Shown here piece after piece: positions 1-8,416 of a DNA stretch of 54,921 nucleotides. The notes beneath the pieces were generated by a model that was not told the DNA's origin, did not search any database, and saw only the letters and a program-made list of their open reading frames with translations. The stretch comes from Microbacterium marinilacus. GTDB taxonomy: Bacteria > Actinomycetota > Actinomycetes > Actinomycetales > Microbacteriaceae. The DNA lies in NCBI RefSeq assembly GCF_019753765.1, contig NZ_JAIJZW010000013.1, positions 20,307 to 75,227 on the forward strand. Reading direction: 5' to 3'. The position numbers were made by a program, and so were the translations under genes. Every line of letters starts with the position of its first letter. The first letter of the stretch is position 1.

Positions 1-83
<83 letters not shown>

Positions 84-109
84 GGGACCCCTCGCCCTCC
101 GAGCGCCCG

Positions 110-1114
110 GTGCGCGTGCTGTCCTTCTCGCAGAGGCTCAGCCGCTGGGACGTGCGGATCTCGCCGTACCTCTACATCTCGCCGTTCTTCCTCCTGTTCG
201 CGGTCGTCGGCCTGTTCCCGATCGTGTACACGGCCGTCATCTCCTTCATGGACTGGGACCAGATCCGCCGCTCGGGCGAGTTCATCGGCTTCGACCAGTA
301 CACGTGGATCCTGTCGCAGCCCAAGTTCTGGGTCGCCCTGCGCAACACGTTCAGCATCTTCCTGCTCTCGAGCGTCCCCCAGCTGATCCTCGCGATGTTC
401 ATCGCGGTCATGCTCGACAAGCACATCCGGGCCAAGACGTTCTGGCGCATGAGCGTGCTGCTGCCCTACGTGGTGGCGCCCGTCGCCGTCGGCCTCATCT
501 TCAACGCGCTGTTCGCCGACCAGTCCGGCCAGATCAACGCCTGGCTCGGGTTCTTCGGGCTCGGCCCCATCCCCTGGCACGTCGAGCCGTTCTGGAGCCA
601 CGTCGCCATCTCGACGATGGTCAACTACCGCTGGACCGGCTACAACGCCCTCATCCTGCTCGCCGCGATGCAGGCCATCCCGCGCGACTACTACGAGGCG
701 GCGACGGTCGACGGGGCGGGCACGTTCCGCCAGTTCTGGAGCATCACGCTGCCCTCGCTGAAGCCGACGCTGATCTTCGTGATCATCACGTCGACCATCG
801 GCGGACTGCAGATCTTCGACGAGCCCCGCATGTTCGACCAGTTCGGTCGCGGCGGCGCCGCGCAGCAGTGGCTCACGATCACCCTGTACCTCTACGACAT
901 CGGCTGGGAGGAGTGGAACTTCGGCCGCGCGGCCGCGCTCGCCTGGCTGCTGTTCATCATCATCCTGGCCATCGGCCTCATCAACCTGCTCGTCACCCGC
1001 ACCCTCGTGCGCGATGAGGGAGCACGCGGCGGAGCGGTCACGCGGGCACAGCGCCGCGCGGCGAAGCGCGCGGCGGCCCGGCGAGCTTCCTCGGCGAAGG
1101 AGACGCAGCGATGA
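110..1114 (+). CDS. Carbohydrate ABC transporter permease, MalF/UgpA type
   Basis: Inner-membrane permease subunit of a sugar ABC importer, 334 residues with about six membrane segments. The EAA loop that contacts the ATPase is clear (EAATVDGAGTFRQFWSITLP, about residues 196-215). The start used is GTG at 110, but it lies only 30 bases from the homopolymer artefact, so the true start could be different. The C-terminus is a short, very basic tail rich in Arg, Lys and Ala. It overlaps the next permease by four bases (ATGA), which implies translational coupling. The partner solute-binding protein is not in the window and probably lies upstream; the ATPase may be a shared MsiK-type protein encoded elsewhere. 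The neighbouring beta-glucosidase suggests a beta-glucoside or cello-oligosaccharide substrate (inference). Confidence 0.93.
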   Translation: MRVLSFSQRLSRWDVRISPYLYISPFFLLFAVVGLFPIVYTAVISFMDWDQIRRSGEFIGFDQYTWILSQPKFWVALRNTFSIFLLSSVPQLILAMFIAVMLDKHIRAKTFWRMSVLLPYVVAPVAVGLIFNALFADQSGQINAWLGFFGLGPIPWHVEPFWSHVAISTMVNYRWTGYNALILLAAMQAIPRDYYEAATVDGAGTFRQFWSITLPSLKPTLIFVIITSTIGGLQIFDEPRMFDQFGRGGAAQQWLTITLYLYDIGWEEWNFGRAAALAWLLFIIILAIGLINLLVTRTLVRDEGARGGAVTRAQRRAAKRAAARRASSAKETQR

Positions 1115-2031
1115 CAGATCAGCAGGTCTTCAAGGCCCCCGCGGGCGAGAGCGTCGCGACCGCCACGATCGTGACGGGCCGGACGGGCCGCCGAGCCGTG
1201 CGCATCCGCGGCAGTCGGCCGGGCTTCTGGGTGTACGCCGGACTCGCCGTGGTGCTCGTCGCCAGCGTCTTCCCGCTGTACTTCTCGTTCCTGATCGGAT
1301 CGGGGGACGCGCAGACGCTGCGCAACCCCGACAAGTCGTGGATCCCGGGCGGCAACTTCATCGAGAACGCGCTGTCGGTCATCAACCAGCCCGCGGTCAA
1401 CTTCTGGCCCGCGCTGTGGAACAGCATCTGGAGCTCGACCGTCATCGCCCTCAGCGTCGTGGTGTTCTCGACGCTGGCGGGCTGGGCGTTCGCCAAGCTG
1501 CGCTTCCCCGGCGGCCCCGCCCTGCTCGCCTTCGTCGTCGCGACGATGGCGGTGCCGCAGCAGCTGGCGGTCGTCCCGCTGTACGTGCTGTTCAGCGAGT
1601 TCGGCTGGACCGGTCAGGTCGGCGCGATCATCGTCCCGGCCCTCACGAGCGCGTTCGGGGTCTTCTGGATGACGCAGTACCTGCGTCAGACGGTGCCGGA
1701 CGAGCTCATCGAGGCGGCGCGAATGGACGGCGCGTCCATGATCCGCACGTTCTGGACGGTCGGCGTCACCGCCGCACGCCCGGCCGCCGCGATGCTGTTC
1801 CTGTTCACGTTCGTGACCGCGTGGAACAACTTCTTCTGGCCGTTCATCGTGCTCGACCGCCAGAACCCGACGCTGCCCGTGGCGCTCGCGCTGCTGCAGT
1901 CCAACTACTTCGTCGACTACTCGATCGTTCTCGCCGGTGTGGTGCTCGCCACGCTGCCGCTCCTGCTGCTCTTCGTGGTCGCGGGCAAGCAGCTTGTCAG
2001 CGGCATCATGGCCGGCGCTGTGAAGGGATGA
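1111..2031 (+). CDS. Carbohydrate ABC transporter permease, MalG/UgpE type
   Basis: Second membrane subunit of the sugar importer, 306 residues. After a cytoplasmic N-terminus of about 40 residues there are six predicted membrane segments, including a first one beginning FWVYAGLAVVLVASVFPLYF. The EAA motif is present (IEAARMDGASMIRTFW), although the usual LP pair that follows is replaced by VTAARP. ATG at 1111 overlaps the stop of the first permease. The gene ends seven bases before the beta-glucosidase gene, so uptake and hydrolysis are co-transcribed. MalF-like and MalG-like permeases normally form a heterodimer. Confidence 0.94.
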   Translation: MTDQQVFKAPAGESVATATIVTGRTGRRAVRIRGSRPGFWVYAGLAVVLVASVFPLYFSFLIGSGDAQTLRNPDKSWIPGGNFIENALSVINQPAVNFWPALWNSIWSSTVIALSVVVFSTLAGWAFAKLRFPGGPALLAFVVATMAVPQQLAVVPLYVLFSEFGWTGQVGAIIVPALTSAFGVFWMTQYLRQTVPDELIEAARMDGASMIRTFWTVGVTAARPAAAMLFLFTFVTAWNNFFWPFIVLDRQNPTLPVALALLQSNYFVDYSIVLAGVVLATLPLLLLFVVAGKQLVSGIMAGAVKG

Positions 2032-2038
2032 CCCCGCT

Positions 2039-3487
2039 ATGACCCGTTCGTTCCCTCCCGCCTTCCTGTTCGGCGCCGCCACGGCGGCGTACCAGATCGA
2101 GGGCGCGGCCTTCGAGGACGGCCGCACCGCGTCCATCTGGGACCACTTCGCCCGGGTACCCGGCGCGGTCATCAACGCCGACAACGGCGACGTGGCCACC
2201 GACCACTACCGCCTCTACCGCGAGGACGTCGCGCTGATGAAGCGGCTCGGCCTGCAGACGTACCGCTTCTCGACGTCCTGGTCGCGCGTTCGTCCCGACG
2301 GCGGCCCGGTCAACCAGAAGGGCATCGACTTCTACAGCCGTCTCGTCGACGAGCTGCTCGAGGCCGACATCCTGCCCTGGCTCACGCTGCACCACTGGGA
2401 CATGCCGCAGGCGCTCGAGGAGAAGGGCGGCTGGACGTCGCGCGACACCGTCGACCGCTTCGTCGAGTACGCGCTCAGCATGCACGACGCGCTCGGCGAC
2501 CGCGTCACGAAGTGGACGACGCACAACGAGCCGTGGTGCTCGTCGTTCCTGTCCTACACGGCCGGCGCCCACGCGCCCGGACGCCAGAGCGTGCGCGACG
2601 GGCTGCTCGCCTCGCACCACCTCCTGCTCTCCCACGGCCGTACCGTGCAGGAGCTGCGTGGCCGCGACGAGGGCCTGGACCTCGGCATCACGCTGAACCT
2701 CACCAACGGCGAGCCGGTCGACCCGCAGGACCCGGGCGACCGCGACGCCGCGCGGCGCATCGACGGCCAGTTCAACCGGTGGTTCCTCGAGCCCATCTTC
2801 CGCGGCGCCTACCCGGCCGACGCGGTCGAGGACATCCGCGCGGTCGACGCGGCGGCGGTCGCCGAGTTCGAGGCGGCCGTCCAGGACGGCGACCTCGCGG
2901 CGGCGGCGGCGCCGATCGACTTCCTCGGCGTGAACTACTACCACGGAGAGTTCGTGTCCGGACGGCCGTCCGAGACGCCCGTCCGGGGTGGCGAGGCGCC
3001 CACCGACCGTCCCACCGGGTCGCCCTTCCCGGCGGCGCAGAGCGTCTTCTGGCATGAGCGAGGCTATGACCGCACCAACATGGGCTGGGAGGTCGACTTC
3101 GCCGGTCTGACCGACCTGCTCACGCGGGTCTCGGACGACTACGCCGCAGCCGCCGGCGTGCCCCTGTACGTCACCGAGAACGGCGCGGCCTACGACGACG
3201 AGGTGACGGACGGCGCGGTGCACGACGCCGAGCGCGTCGCCTTCGTCCGCGGCCACGTGGCCGCGGTGCTCGACGCGATCGAGGCGGGAGCGGACGTCCG
3301 GGGCTACTTCTACTGGTCGCTGCTCGACAACTACGAGTGGGCCTGGGGCTACGAGAAGCGCTTCGGCATCGTGCACGTCGACTACGACTCGCAGGTACGG
3401 ACCGTCAAGGACAGCGGACACGAGTACGCGCGCATCATCGCGGCGCGCGCCGTCGACGCTCAGACGGTCGCCGCACCCGTAGCCTGA
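2039..3487 (+). CDS. GH1 family beta-glucosidase
   Basis: Cytoplasmic retaining beta-glycosidase of glycoside hydrolase family 1, 482 residues, the normal length for the family. The N-terminal signature region FLFGAATAAYQIEGA is intact. The acid/base glutamate lies in THNEPW (about E164) and the nucleophile in VTENGAAYDD (about E380). The C-terminal substrate-pocket segment YFYWSLLDNYEWAWGYEKRFG is also typical. There is no signal peptide, so it should act on glucosides brought in by the upstream ABC permeases. The exact substrate (cellobiose, plant or other beta-glucosides) cannot be read from the sequence. Its stop codon overlaps the -10 element of the following lacI-type gene. Confidence 0.96.
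   Translation: MTRSFPPAFLFGAATAAYQIEGAAFEDGRTASIWDHFARVPGAVINADNGDVATDHYRLYREDVALMKRLGLQTYRFSTSWSRVRPDGGPVNQKGIDFYSRLVDELLEADILPWLTLHHWDMPQALEEKGGWTSRDTVDRFVEYALSMHDALGDRVTKWTTHNEPWCSSFLSYTAGAHAPGRQSVRDGLLASHHLLLSHGRTVQELRGRDEGLDLGITLNLTNGEPVDPQDPGDRDAARRIDGQFNRWFLEPIFRGAYPADAVEDIRAVDAAAVAEFEAAVQDGDLAAAAAPIDFLGVNYYHGEFVSGRPSETPVRGGEAPTDRPTGSPFPAAQSVFWHERGYDRTNMGWEVDFAGLTDLLTRVSDDYAAAAGVPLYVTENGAAYDDEVTDGAVHDAERVAFVRGHVAAVLDAIEAGADVRGYFYWSLLDNYEWAWGYEKRFGIVHVDYDSQVRTVKDSGHEYARIIAARAVDAQTVAAPVA
3480..3485 (+). promoter_or_regulatory. -10 element TAGCCT of the LacI gene, leaderless
   Basis: TAGCCT is followed by seven bases and then ATG 3493, the arrangement of an actinobacterial leaderless promoter. 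It overlaps the end of the beta-glucosidase gene and would let the regulator be made independently of the operon. Confidence 0.5.
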
Positions 3488-3492
3488 GCACG

Positions 3493-4503
3493 ATGTCCAT
3501 GGAACGCGCCGGCGCCGCCACGATCGAAGAGGTCGCGGCGCGCGCCGGCGTGTCCCGCTCCACGGTGTCACGTGTGCTGGGCGGCGGCGACCGGGTCAGC
3601 CCGCAGGCGCTCGAGGCGGTGCGCCACGCGATCGCCGAGCTCAACTACGTGCCCAACCGTGCCGCGCGCTCGCTCGCGAGTCGGCAGACGCACGCCGTCG
3701 CCCTCGTCGTCCCCGAGGACACCACCCGGTTCTTCGGCGACCCGTTCTTCGCGGCGATCGTCACCGGCATCAACGCGCGCCTGTCGCGATCCGACCACGT
3801 GCTGAACCTGTTCATCGCCTCGGACGACCCGGGGGACAAGGCCACCTCGTACCTCACGGCGGGCAACGTCGACGGGGCGCTGGTGGTCTCGCACCACACC
3901 AGCGACACGTTCGTCGAGCGCATCAACCAGTCGGTCCCGGTGGTCTTCGGCGGGCGTTCCCCGCGAGGCCGCGAGGACGACTACTACGTCGACGTCGACA
4001 ACGTGGAGGGCGGCAGGATCGCGACCCGGCACCTCGTCGAGCGGGGACATCGGCGCATCGCGACCATCGCCGGCCCTCTCGACATGCCCGCGGGCGTCGA
4101 CCGCCTGCGGGGGTTCCGCGAGGTGCTGGCCGACGCCGGGCTCGCCCCCGGTCCGGTCGAGGACGGCGACTTCACCGCCGACGGCGGGGCGGCCGCGATG
4201 CGACGCGTCCTCGCCGCCGGCGATCGGCCCGACGCGCTGTTCGTCGCGAGCGACCTCATGGCGCGCGGCGCGATCGGCGTGCTGCAGGAGCGCGGGCTGC
4301 GCGTGCCCGACGACGTCGCGATCGTCGGCTTCGACGACTCGCCCGTCGCGACCAGCCTGCCCCCGCGGCTCACCACCGTGCGCCAGCCGTCGCGCGATCA
4401 GGGCGAGGCGATGACCGAGGTGCTGCTCGCGCGCCTGGCCGGGCTCGACCCGCCGCACGCGACGATCCTGCAGACCGAGCTGCTCATCCGAGACACCGCG
4501 TAG
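3493..4503 (+). CDS. LacI family transcriptional regulator
   Basis: DNA-binding sugar-responsive regulator, 336 residues from ATG 3493. The N-terminal helix-turn-helix and hinge are textbook LacI (TIEEVAARAGVSRSTVSRVL, then LNYVPNRAARSL), followed by a periplasmic-binding-protein-like effector domain to the C-terminus (VGFDDSPVATSLPPRLTTV). The reading frame stays open upstream inside the beta-glucosidase gene, but the -10 element seven bases before ATG 3493 and the domain start support this start. It very probably represses the permease/beta-glucosidase operon. The operator is not visible because the operon promoter is lost in the artefact at the left edge. Confidence 0.95.
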   Translation: MSMERAGAATIEEVAARAGVSRSTVSRVLGGGDRVSPQALEAVRHAIAELNYVPNRAARSLASRQTHAVALVVPEDTTRFFGDPFFAAIVTGINARLSRSDHVLNLFIASDDPGDKATSYLTAGNVDGALVVSHHTSDTFVERINQSVPVVFGGRSPRGREDDYYVDVDNVEGGRIATRHLVERGHRRIATIAGPLDMPAGVDRLRGFREVLADAGLAPGPVEDGDFTADGGAAAMRRVLAAGDRPDALFVASDLMARGAIGVLQERGLRVPDDVAIVGFDDSPVATSLPPRLTTVRQPSRDQGEAMTEVLLARLAGLDPPHATILQTELLIRDTA

Positions 4504-4556
4504 CCGCGCGTCTCGCCGCCGGGTCCGAGCCCTCGACGGCGGGTCGTGCCGGCCGG

Positions 4557-4562
4557 TAGCGT
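4557..4562 (+). promoter_or_regulatory. -10 element TAGCGT, leaderless promoter
   Basis: TAGCGT is followed by six bases and ATG 4569, with no Shine-Dalgarno sequence; a leaderless promoter for the small membrane protein gene. Confidence 0.45.
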
Positions 4563-4568
4563 GGCGGC

Positions 4569-4943
4569 ATGCCGTTCGTCTTCTCGCTGCTGGTGCTGGC
4601 GTTCTCCATCGTGACGCTGATCGACATCATCACGCGCGACGAGGGCCAGGTGAAGCACCTGCCGAAGCTGTTCTGGATCATCCTCGCGATCATCATCCCG
4701 GTGGTGGGCGGCATCTGCTGGTGGGCCGTCGGGCGTGAGTACCCCGAGCGGCCCGTGCGGCAGGCGCCTGCCTATTCGTCGGGCGGCCGGGGCGCGTCGA
4801 CGCCGCGCGTGCGCATCGTCGACGATCGCCGGATGGACGCCCGCACCACGGAGCAGCAGTTGGCAGATCTCGAACGGGAGATCGAGGAGGAGCGGCTGCG
4901 CGCCGAGATCGCACGTCGCCGGAGCGAGCGCGGCGAAGCCTAG
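4569..4943 (+). CDS. Small membrane protein with PLDc_N domain
   Basis: Protein of 124 residues. Two membrane helices (residues about 3-20 and 35-55) with the spacing and the VKHLPKLFWIILAIIIPVVG segment typical of the PLDc_N family, the membrane anchor found at the N-terminus of cardiolipin synthases but here without a catalytic phospholipase D domain. The C-terminal half is soluble and ends in a charged, probably helical segment (EREIEEERLRAEIARRR). Stand-alone PLDc_N proteins are common in actinobacteria and have no assigned function. It is separated by 14 bases from a convergent VOC gene. Confidence 0.85.
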   Translation: MPFVFSLLVLAFSIVTLIDIITRDEGQVKHLPKLFWIILAIIIPVVGGICWWAVGREYPERPVRQAPAYSSGGRGASTPRVRIVDDRRMDARTTEQQLADLEREIEEERLRAEIARRRSERGEA

Positions 4944-4957
4944 GAGGCGGCGCGGGT

Positions 4958-5347
4958 TCAGGGCGCTGCGACGATCTCGGCCTTGAAGCCTGACGGGCTC
5001 TCCAGCCACCCGGCGTAGTGGTCGGGGCCGCCGGCGTGCGGGTACCGGTCCGCGTACAGCGGCGTCCAGCCGTGCCGCGCCGCCCCGCCCACGATCCGGT
5101 CGACGTCCGCCCGCGATCCGCCGTGGAACGCCAGATGGTTCAGCCCCTCGCGGCGTCTGTCATGCCCGCCCGCCTGCAGCGGCGCCTCGGTGAAGGCGAG
5201 GTAGGTCGCCCCCGCGCGCCACGCGAAGCCGCCCGCCCACTCGCCGTCCGGCTGCCACCCGAGCTCGCCCAGCAACCAGCCCCACTCCGCCGCCGCCTGC
5301 TCGGCGGAGCCGACCCAGATCTCCACGTGGTGCAGCCCCGCCGTCAT
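4958..5347 (-). CDS. VOC family (glyoxalase/bleomycin-resistance fold) protein
   Basis: Protein of 129 residues covering one complete vicinal-oxygen-chelate unit: it opens HHVEIWVGSAEQAAAEWGWL, has a central GGHDRRREGLNHLAFHGGSR, and ends YAGWLESPSGFKAEIVAAP, where the final Glu and the N-terminal and central His are the usual metal ligands. Members include glyoxalases, dioxygenases and antibiotic-binding proteins; nothing in the neighbourhood fixes the substrate. It stands alone, convergent with the PLDc_N gene and divergent from the acetyltransferase gene. Confidence 0.85.
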   Translation of the reverse strand: MTAGLHHVEIWVGSAEQAAAEWGWLLGELGWQPDGEWAGGFAWRAGATYLAFTEAPLQAGGHDRRREGLNHLAFHGGSRADVDRIVGGAARHGWTPLYADRYPHAGGPDHYAGWLESPSGFKAEIVAAP

Positions 5348-5432
5348 CCGGCCCGTCCCGTCTCGTGCACCTCGTCATCGTAGGCGTCCGCGGGGGCGCG
5401 ATTGGCCCGCGCGCCGTGCCCGCCGCGGGCGG

Positions 5433-5438
5433 CAGGAT
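5433..5438 (+). promoter_or_regulatory. -10 element CAGGAT, possible leaderless promoter
   Basis: CAGGAT lies six bases before ATG 5445. A GGAGG also abuts the ATG, but directly touching it is too close for normal ribosome binding, so the leaderless reading is preferred. Confidence 0.35.
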
Positions 5439-5444
5439 CGGAGG

Positions 5445-5861
5445 ATGAGCGAGTACGAGTTCTCATCCGATGCCGCGCTCCTCGACGGCGACTGGGTGCA
5501 TCGGACGCTGCGAGAGCACGCGTACTGGGCGCACGACCGCTCTCGCGAGGTGCAGGACGCGGCGAACGCCGGATCGCGGTGCTTCGGCGTCTACGAGCGT
5601 GGGACGGGCCGGCAGGTCGCGTTCGCGCGGGTGGTCACGGACGGCGCCACGTTCGGCTGGCTCGCCGACGTGATCGTCGATCCGGAGCGCCGCGGCCTCG
5701 GCCTGGGCAAGCTGCTCGTGGAGGGGATCGTCGAGGAGCTCGACGCCCTCGGCCTCCGGCGCACCCTGCTGATGACCCGCGACGCGCACACCCTGTACGG
5801 GCGTCACGGCTGGGAGCCGGCGGCGCCGGTGGGGGACTGGCTGGTGCGTTGGCGGCACTGA
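5445..5861 (+). CDS. GNAT family N-acetyltransferase
   Basis: Protein of 138 residues with the acetyl-CoA binding motif A of GNAT enzymes: VDPERRGLGLGKLLVEGIVEEL around residues 84-105, preceded by the beta-strand WLADVIVD. It ends with the common TLYGRHGWEPA motif. It resembles the short cytoplasmic acetyltransferases often annotated as YjcF-like or aminoglycoside-acetyltransferase-like, but the substrate cannot be told from sequence. It lies alone between the VOC gene and the GntR regulator. Confidence 0.88.
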   Translation: MSEYEFSSDAALLDGDWVHRTLREHAYWAHDRSREVQDAANAGSRCFGVYERGTGRQVAFARVVTDGATFGWLADVIVDPERRGLGLGKLLVEGIVEELDALGLRRTLLMTRDAHTLYGRHGWEPAAPVGDWLVRWRH

Positions 5862-5968
5862 GCCTGCGCGCGCGCCGACCCGGCATGCCTGCGCCGAGCC
5901 GGCATCGGATCCCATGCCGGCTCGCAGACCGGATGTGGGCTCGTCGCCGGTCGTTTCCCTGCGTCCTC

Positions 5969-5974
5969 TACCCT
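5969..5974 (+). promoter_or_regulatory. -10 element TACCCT before the GntR upstream ORF
   Basis: TACCCT is followed by seven bases and then GTG 5982, so transcription would start at or next to that GTG and the upstream ORF would be read as a leaderless message. Confidence 0.45.
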
Positions 5975-5981
5975 GTGCGTC

Positions 5982-6020
5982 GTGAACGCCCGGGACAGAG
6001 GACGGGGCGGCTGTCGATGA
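5982..6020 (+). CDS. Upstream mini-ORF (12 codons) coupled to the GntR gene
   Basis: GTG 5982 opens a 12-codon frame (about MNARDRGRGGCR) whose TGA stop (6018-6020) overlaps the ATG of the GntR gene at 6017 in the ATGA pattern. The GTG sits seven bases after a -10-like hexamer, and the GntR start has no convincing ribosome-binding site of its own. This looks like a leaderless peptide that delivers ribosomes to the regulator by translational coupling. It is too short to recognise any family, and the peptide itself may have no function. Confidence 0.4.
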   Translation: MNARDRGRGGCR

Positions 6021-6748
6021 CCCGCTATCCGGAGATCGCCGACGACCTGCGCCGCCGAGTCCTGCAGGGCGAGCTGCCCGCGGGCGCGAGGCTGCCGGCC
6101 GAGATGGCCCTGGCGGCCGACTACGGCGTCTCCCGCGGAGTCATCCGCAACGCCCTCGCCGCACTGCAGCGCCGCGGTCTCGTCACATCGCACCCGGGAG
6201 CGGGATGGCAGGTGAGTCCGGCGTTCCAGCCTCAGGAGTTCGCCGAGCTCCGCTCGTTCGCCCAGTGGGCGCGGTCGCGACGCATGACGCCGGGCGGCCG
6301 TGTCGTGCGACAGCGCCGCGTTCCCGCCGATGCCGAGGACGCGCGGAGGCTGCGGATGCCCGTGGGCGACGACGTCCTGCGCGTGACGCGCGTCCGCACC
6401 CTCGACGGGCGACCGGTCATGGTGGAGCGGACGACGTACGCGCCGTGGACGATCCCGGCGATCGAGGCGCTGCCGGTCGACGAGCCGTCCGTCATGGCCG
6501 CGATGCTCGCGGAGGGGATCGCGACGTCCTACGGCAGCCACCGGATCGACACCGTCGCGGCCTCCGGCGAGGATGCGGAGCTGCTCGGGGTGCGCCGCTC
6601 GATGCGGCTCCTGCGCGTGCGCCGAGAGACGTCGGCGCGCGACGGCCGGCCGATCGAATGGGGCGACGACCGGTACGCGCCCGACACGATCACGTTCGAG
6701 GTGCACGCGACGGCGACGCGACAGATGGTCGGCCGCGCCGAGGCGTGA
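6017..6748 (+). CDS. GntR family regulator with UTRA effector domain
   Basis: Transcription factor of 243 residues. Residues about 1-65 form the GntR winged helix (YPEIADDLRRRVLQGELPAG, then YGVSRGVIRNALAALQRRGL). Residues about 80-235 form a UTRA ligand domain of the HutC/FarR type (RLRMPVGDDVLRVTRVRTLD, ending IEWGDDRYAPDTITFEV). The ATG is reached by termination-reinitiation from a 12-codon upstream ORF. The next gene is a secreted nuclease/phosphatase-fold enzyme 162 bases downstream, but whether it is a target is unknown. UTRA domains usually sense small sugars, amines or acids. Confidence 0.93.
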   Translation: MTRYPEIADDLRRRVLQGELPAGARLPAEMALAADYGVSRGVIRNALAALQRRGLVTSHPGAGWQVSPAFQPQEFAELRSFAQWARSRRMTPGGRVVRQRRVPADAEDARRLRMPVGDDVLRVTRVRTLDGRPVMVERTTYAPWTIPAIEALPVDEPSVMAAMLAEGIATSYGSHRIDTVAASGEDAELLGVRRSMRLLRVRRETSARDGRPIEWGDDRYAPDTITFEVHATATRQMVGRAEA

Positions 6749-6827
6749 GGCGTTTCGGTACAGGTGCGCGCGGCGGGCGCGGTCGATTCGCGCGATCGCC
6801 GCGCCGGTCGGGAGCCCGATGCCGGGC

Positions 6828-6849
6828 GTTCACCCTCCCGTCACCCGCG
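6828..6849 (+). promoter_or_regulatory. PHO-box-like pair of 11-bp direct repeats
   Basis: Two abutting 11-bp units, GTTCACCCTCC and CGTCACCCGCG, resemble the direct-repeat units bound by the phosphate-starvation regulator PhoP in Streptomyces (form G(G/T)TCAYYYR(G/C)G); I count 9 and 10 matches of 11. They lie about 60 bases before a secreted phosphoesterase-fold gene, where phosphate control would make sense. Confidence 0.45.
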
Positions 6850-6910
6850 GATCGTTCGCTTGACCGGAGGGCTCTCGCCCTCGCTTCGTTCCTGGAAGGA
6901 CCTCGCAGAC

Positions 6911-8392
6911 ATGTCTCTGTTCCCGGTAGCCGACACGGGCCGTCGCCGACGCGCACCCCTCCTCGCGGTGCCCGTCGCGCTGGGCGCGCTCCTGCTGTCT
7001 CCCACGCTGGTCGCCGCGGCGTCTCCGAACCCCGCCACGAGCGGTCCGGAGCCGATCGCCGTCGAGCGAGAGGCCGCGGGCGGCGAGACGCCCGTCGACC
7101 CCGCCGCGCCGATCGACCTCACCGTCCTGCAGTTCAACCTGTGGGGCAAGACCACCTCGGCCGACGTCCTCGCGGAGCTCGGCGCGGACGTCGTCTTCGT
7201 CGAGGAGGCGCAGCAGGGCGCGCGGGCGCTGGCGTCGGATCTCGGCTTCGAGTACCACTCGACGGGAGGCAGCGCCGGCGTGATCTCCCGATACCCGATC
7301 GTCGAGACGGACGTGCTGCAGACGCCCGGCACCCAGGGCGGCTGGATGAAGGCGGTGATCCAGGTCGGCGCCACGGAGATCGCCGCGTACGGCGGGCACC
7401 TCGAGTACCGGTACTACGCGAACTACCTGCCGCGCGGCTACGCCGGGGACGTGCGCGGAGCGGACTTCCCGAGCGAGTGGCAGGGGTGGGATCGGCTGGC
7501 GGCGCCCGTGACCGACGTCGACGCCCTCCTCGCCGCCAACGAGGCGTCCGGTCGGCCCGCCGCCGCTGCCCTCCTCGTCGAGGACATGGAGAGCGAGCGC
7601 GCGGCCGGCAGGATCGCCGTCGCCGGCATGGACATGAACGAGGCGTCCGTCTTCGACTGGGACGAGCGCACGGCCGACCTCTACGACCACAACGGGACGG
7701 CGGTCCCGTGGCAGACCACGAGCATCCTCGACGAGGCCGGTCTGGTCGACGCGTACCGATCGACCTATCCCGACCCGGTGAGCCACCCCGGGATGACGTG
7801 GCCGGCGGACACCCCGAACGTTCCGGTCTCGAGCCTCGCGTGGGCTCCGGAGGCTGATGAGCGTGACCGCATCGACTACATCTTCTACGCGCCCGACGAG
7901 CGGCTGAGCCTTGAGAGCACCCGCATCGTCGGACCGCAGGGCGACATCGTGCGCGGCGAGCGGGCCCTGCCGGTGACGAGCGATCCGATCTACACGCCGG
8001 AGGCGGCGTGGACGAGCGATCACAAGGCGCTGCAGGCGGACTTCGTCGTCTGCGGCGAGGCATGCCTGGAGGCGAGCGAGCCGGAGGCGCCGGCGTGGGT
8101 CGCGGGCCGGGTCTACGACCACGGCGACGTCGTCTCGCACGACGGCGCTGTCTACGTCGCCCAGTGGTGGACGACGGAGGTGCCCGGAGCGTCGACGACC
8201 GGGTCCTGGATGGAGCGGGGCGAGCCCGTGGCCTGCGCCGAGGGCGATGTGCGCGCCTGGACCACCTCGCAGGTCTACACGGGCGGTGAGCGCGTGGCCT
8301 TCGACGGCCAGGTGTTCGAGGCGAAGTGGTGGACGCGGGACCAGCGGCCCGGCGACCCGTGGGGCCCCTGGTCCGCGACCGGAGCCTGCTGA
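6911..8392 (+). CDS. Secreted endonuclease/exonuclease/phosphatase-fold enzyme with two chitin-binding modules
   Basis: Protein of 493 residues from ATG 6911, which has an AAGGA about 8-12 bases upstream. A Sec signal peptide (basic start, then LLAVPVALGALLLSPTLVAAA) is followed by an endonuclease/exonuclease/phosphatase domain (about residues 60-375) with the family landmarks LQFNLWG, VVFVEEAQ, GVISRYPI, GGHLEYR, GMDMNEAS, RIDYIFY and TSDHKALQADF. The C-terminal 110 residues hold two tandem carbohydrate-binding modules of the CBM5/12 type (WVAGRVYDHGDVVSHDGAVY...QWW and WTTSQVYTGGERVAFDGQVF...KWW), usually chitin-binding. It probably hydrolyses phosphodiesters or phosphomonoesters outside the cell while bound to chitin or cell-wall glycan. 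The exact substrate is unknown. A PHO-box-like element lies upstream. Confidence 0.88.
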   Translation: MSLFPVADTGRRRRAPLLAVPVALGALLLSPTLVAAASPNPATSGPEPIAVEREAAGGETPVDPAAPIDLTVLQFNLWGKTTSADVLAELGADVVFVEEAQQGARALASDLGFEYHSTGGSAGVISRYPIVETDVLQTPGTQGGWMKAVIQVGATEIAAYGGHLEYRYYANYLPRGYAGDVRGADFPSEWQGWDRLAAPVTDVDALLAANEASGRPAAAALLVEDMESERAAGRIAVAGMDMNEASVFDWDERTADLYDHNGTAVPWQTTSILDEAGLVDAYRSTYPDPVSHPGMTWPADTPNVPVSSLAWAPEADERDRIDYIFYAPDERLSLESTRIVGPQGDIVRGERALPVTSDPIYTPEAAWTSDHKALQADFVVCGEACLEASEPEAPAWVAGRVYDHGDVVSHDGAVYVAQWWTTEVPGASTTGSWMERGEPVACAEGDVRAWTTSQVYTGGERVAFDGQVFEAKWWTRDQRPGDPWGPWSATGAC

Positions 8393-8416
8393 CCCCGCCG
8401 CGTCGGCATCCGGCCC

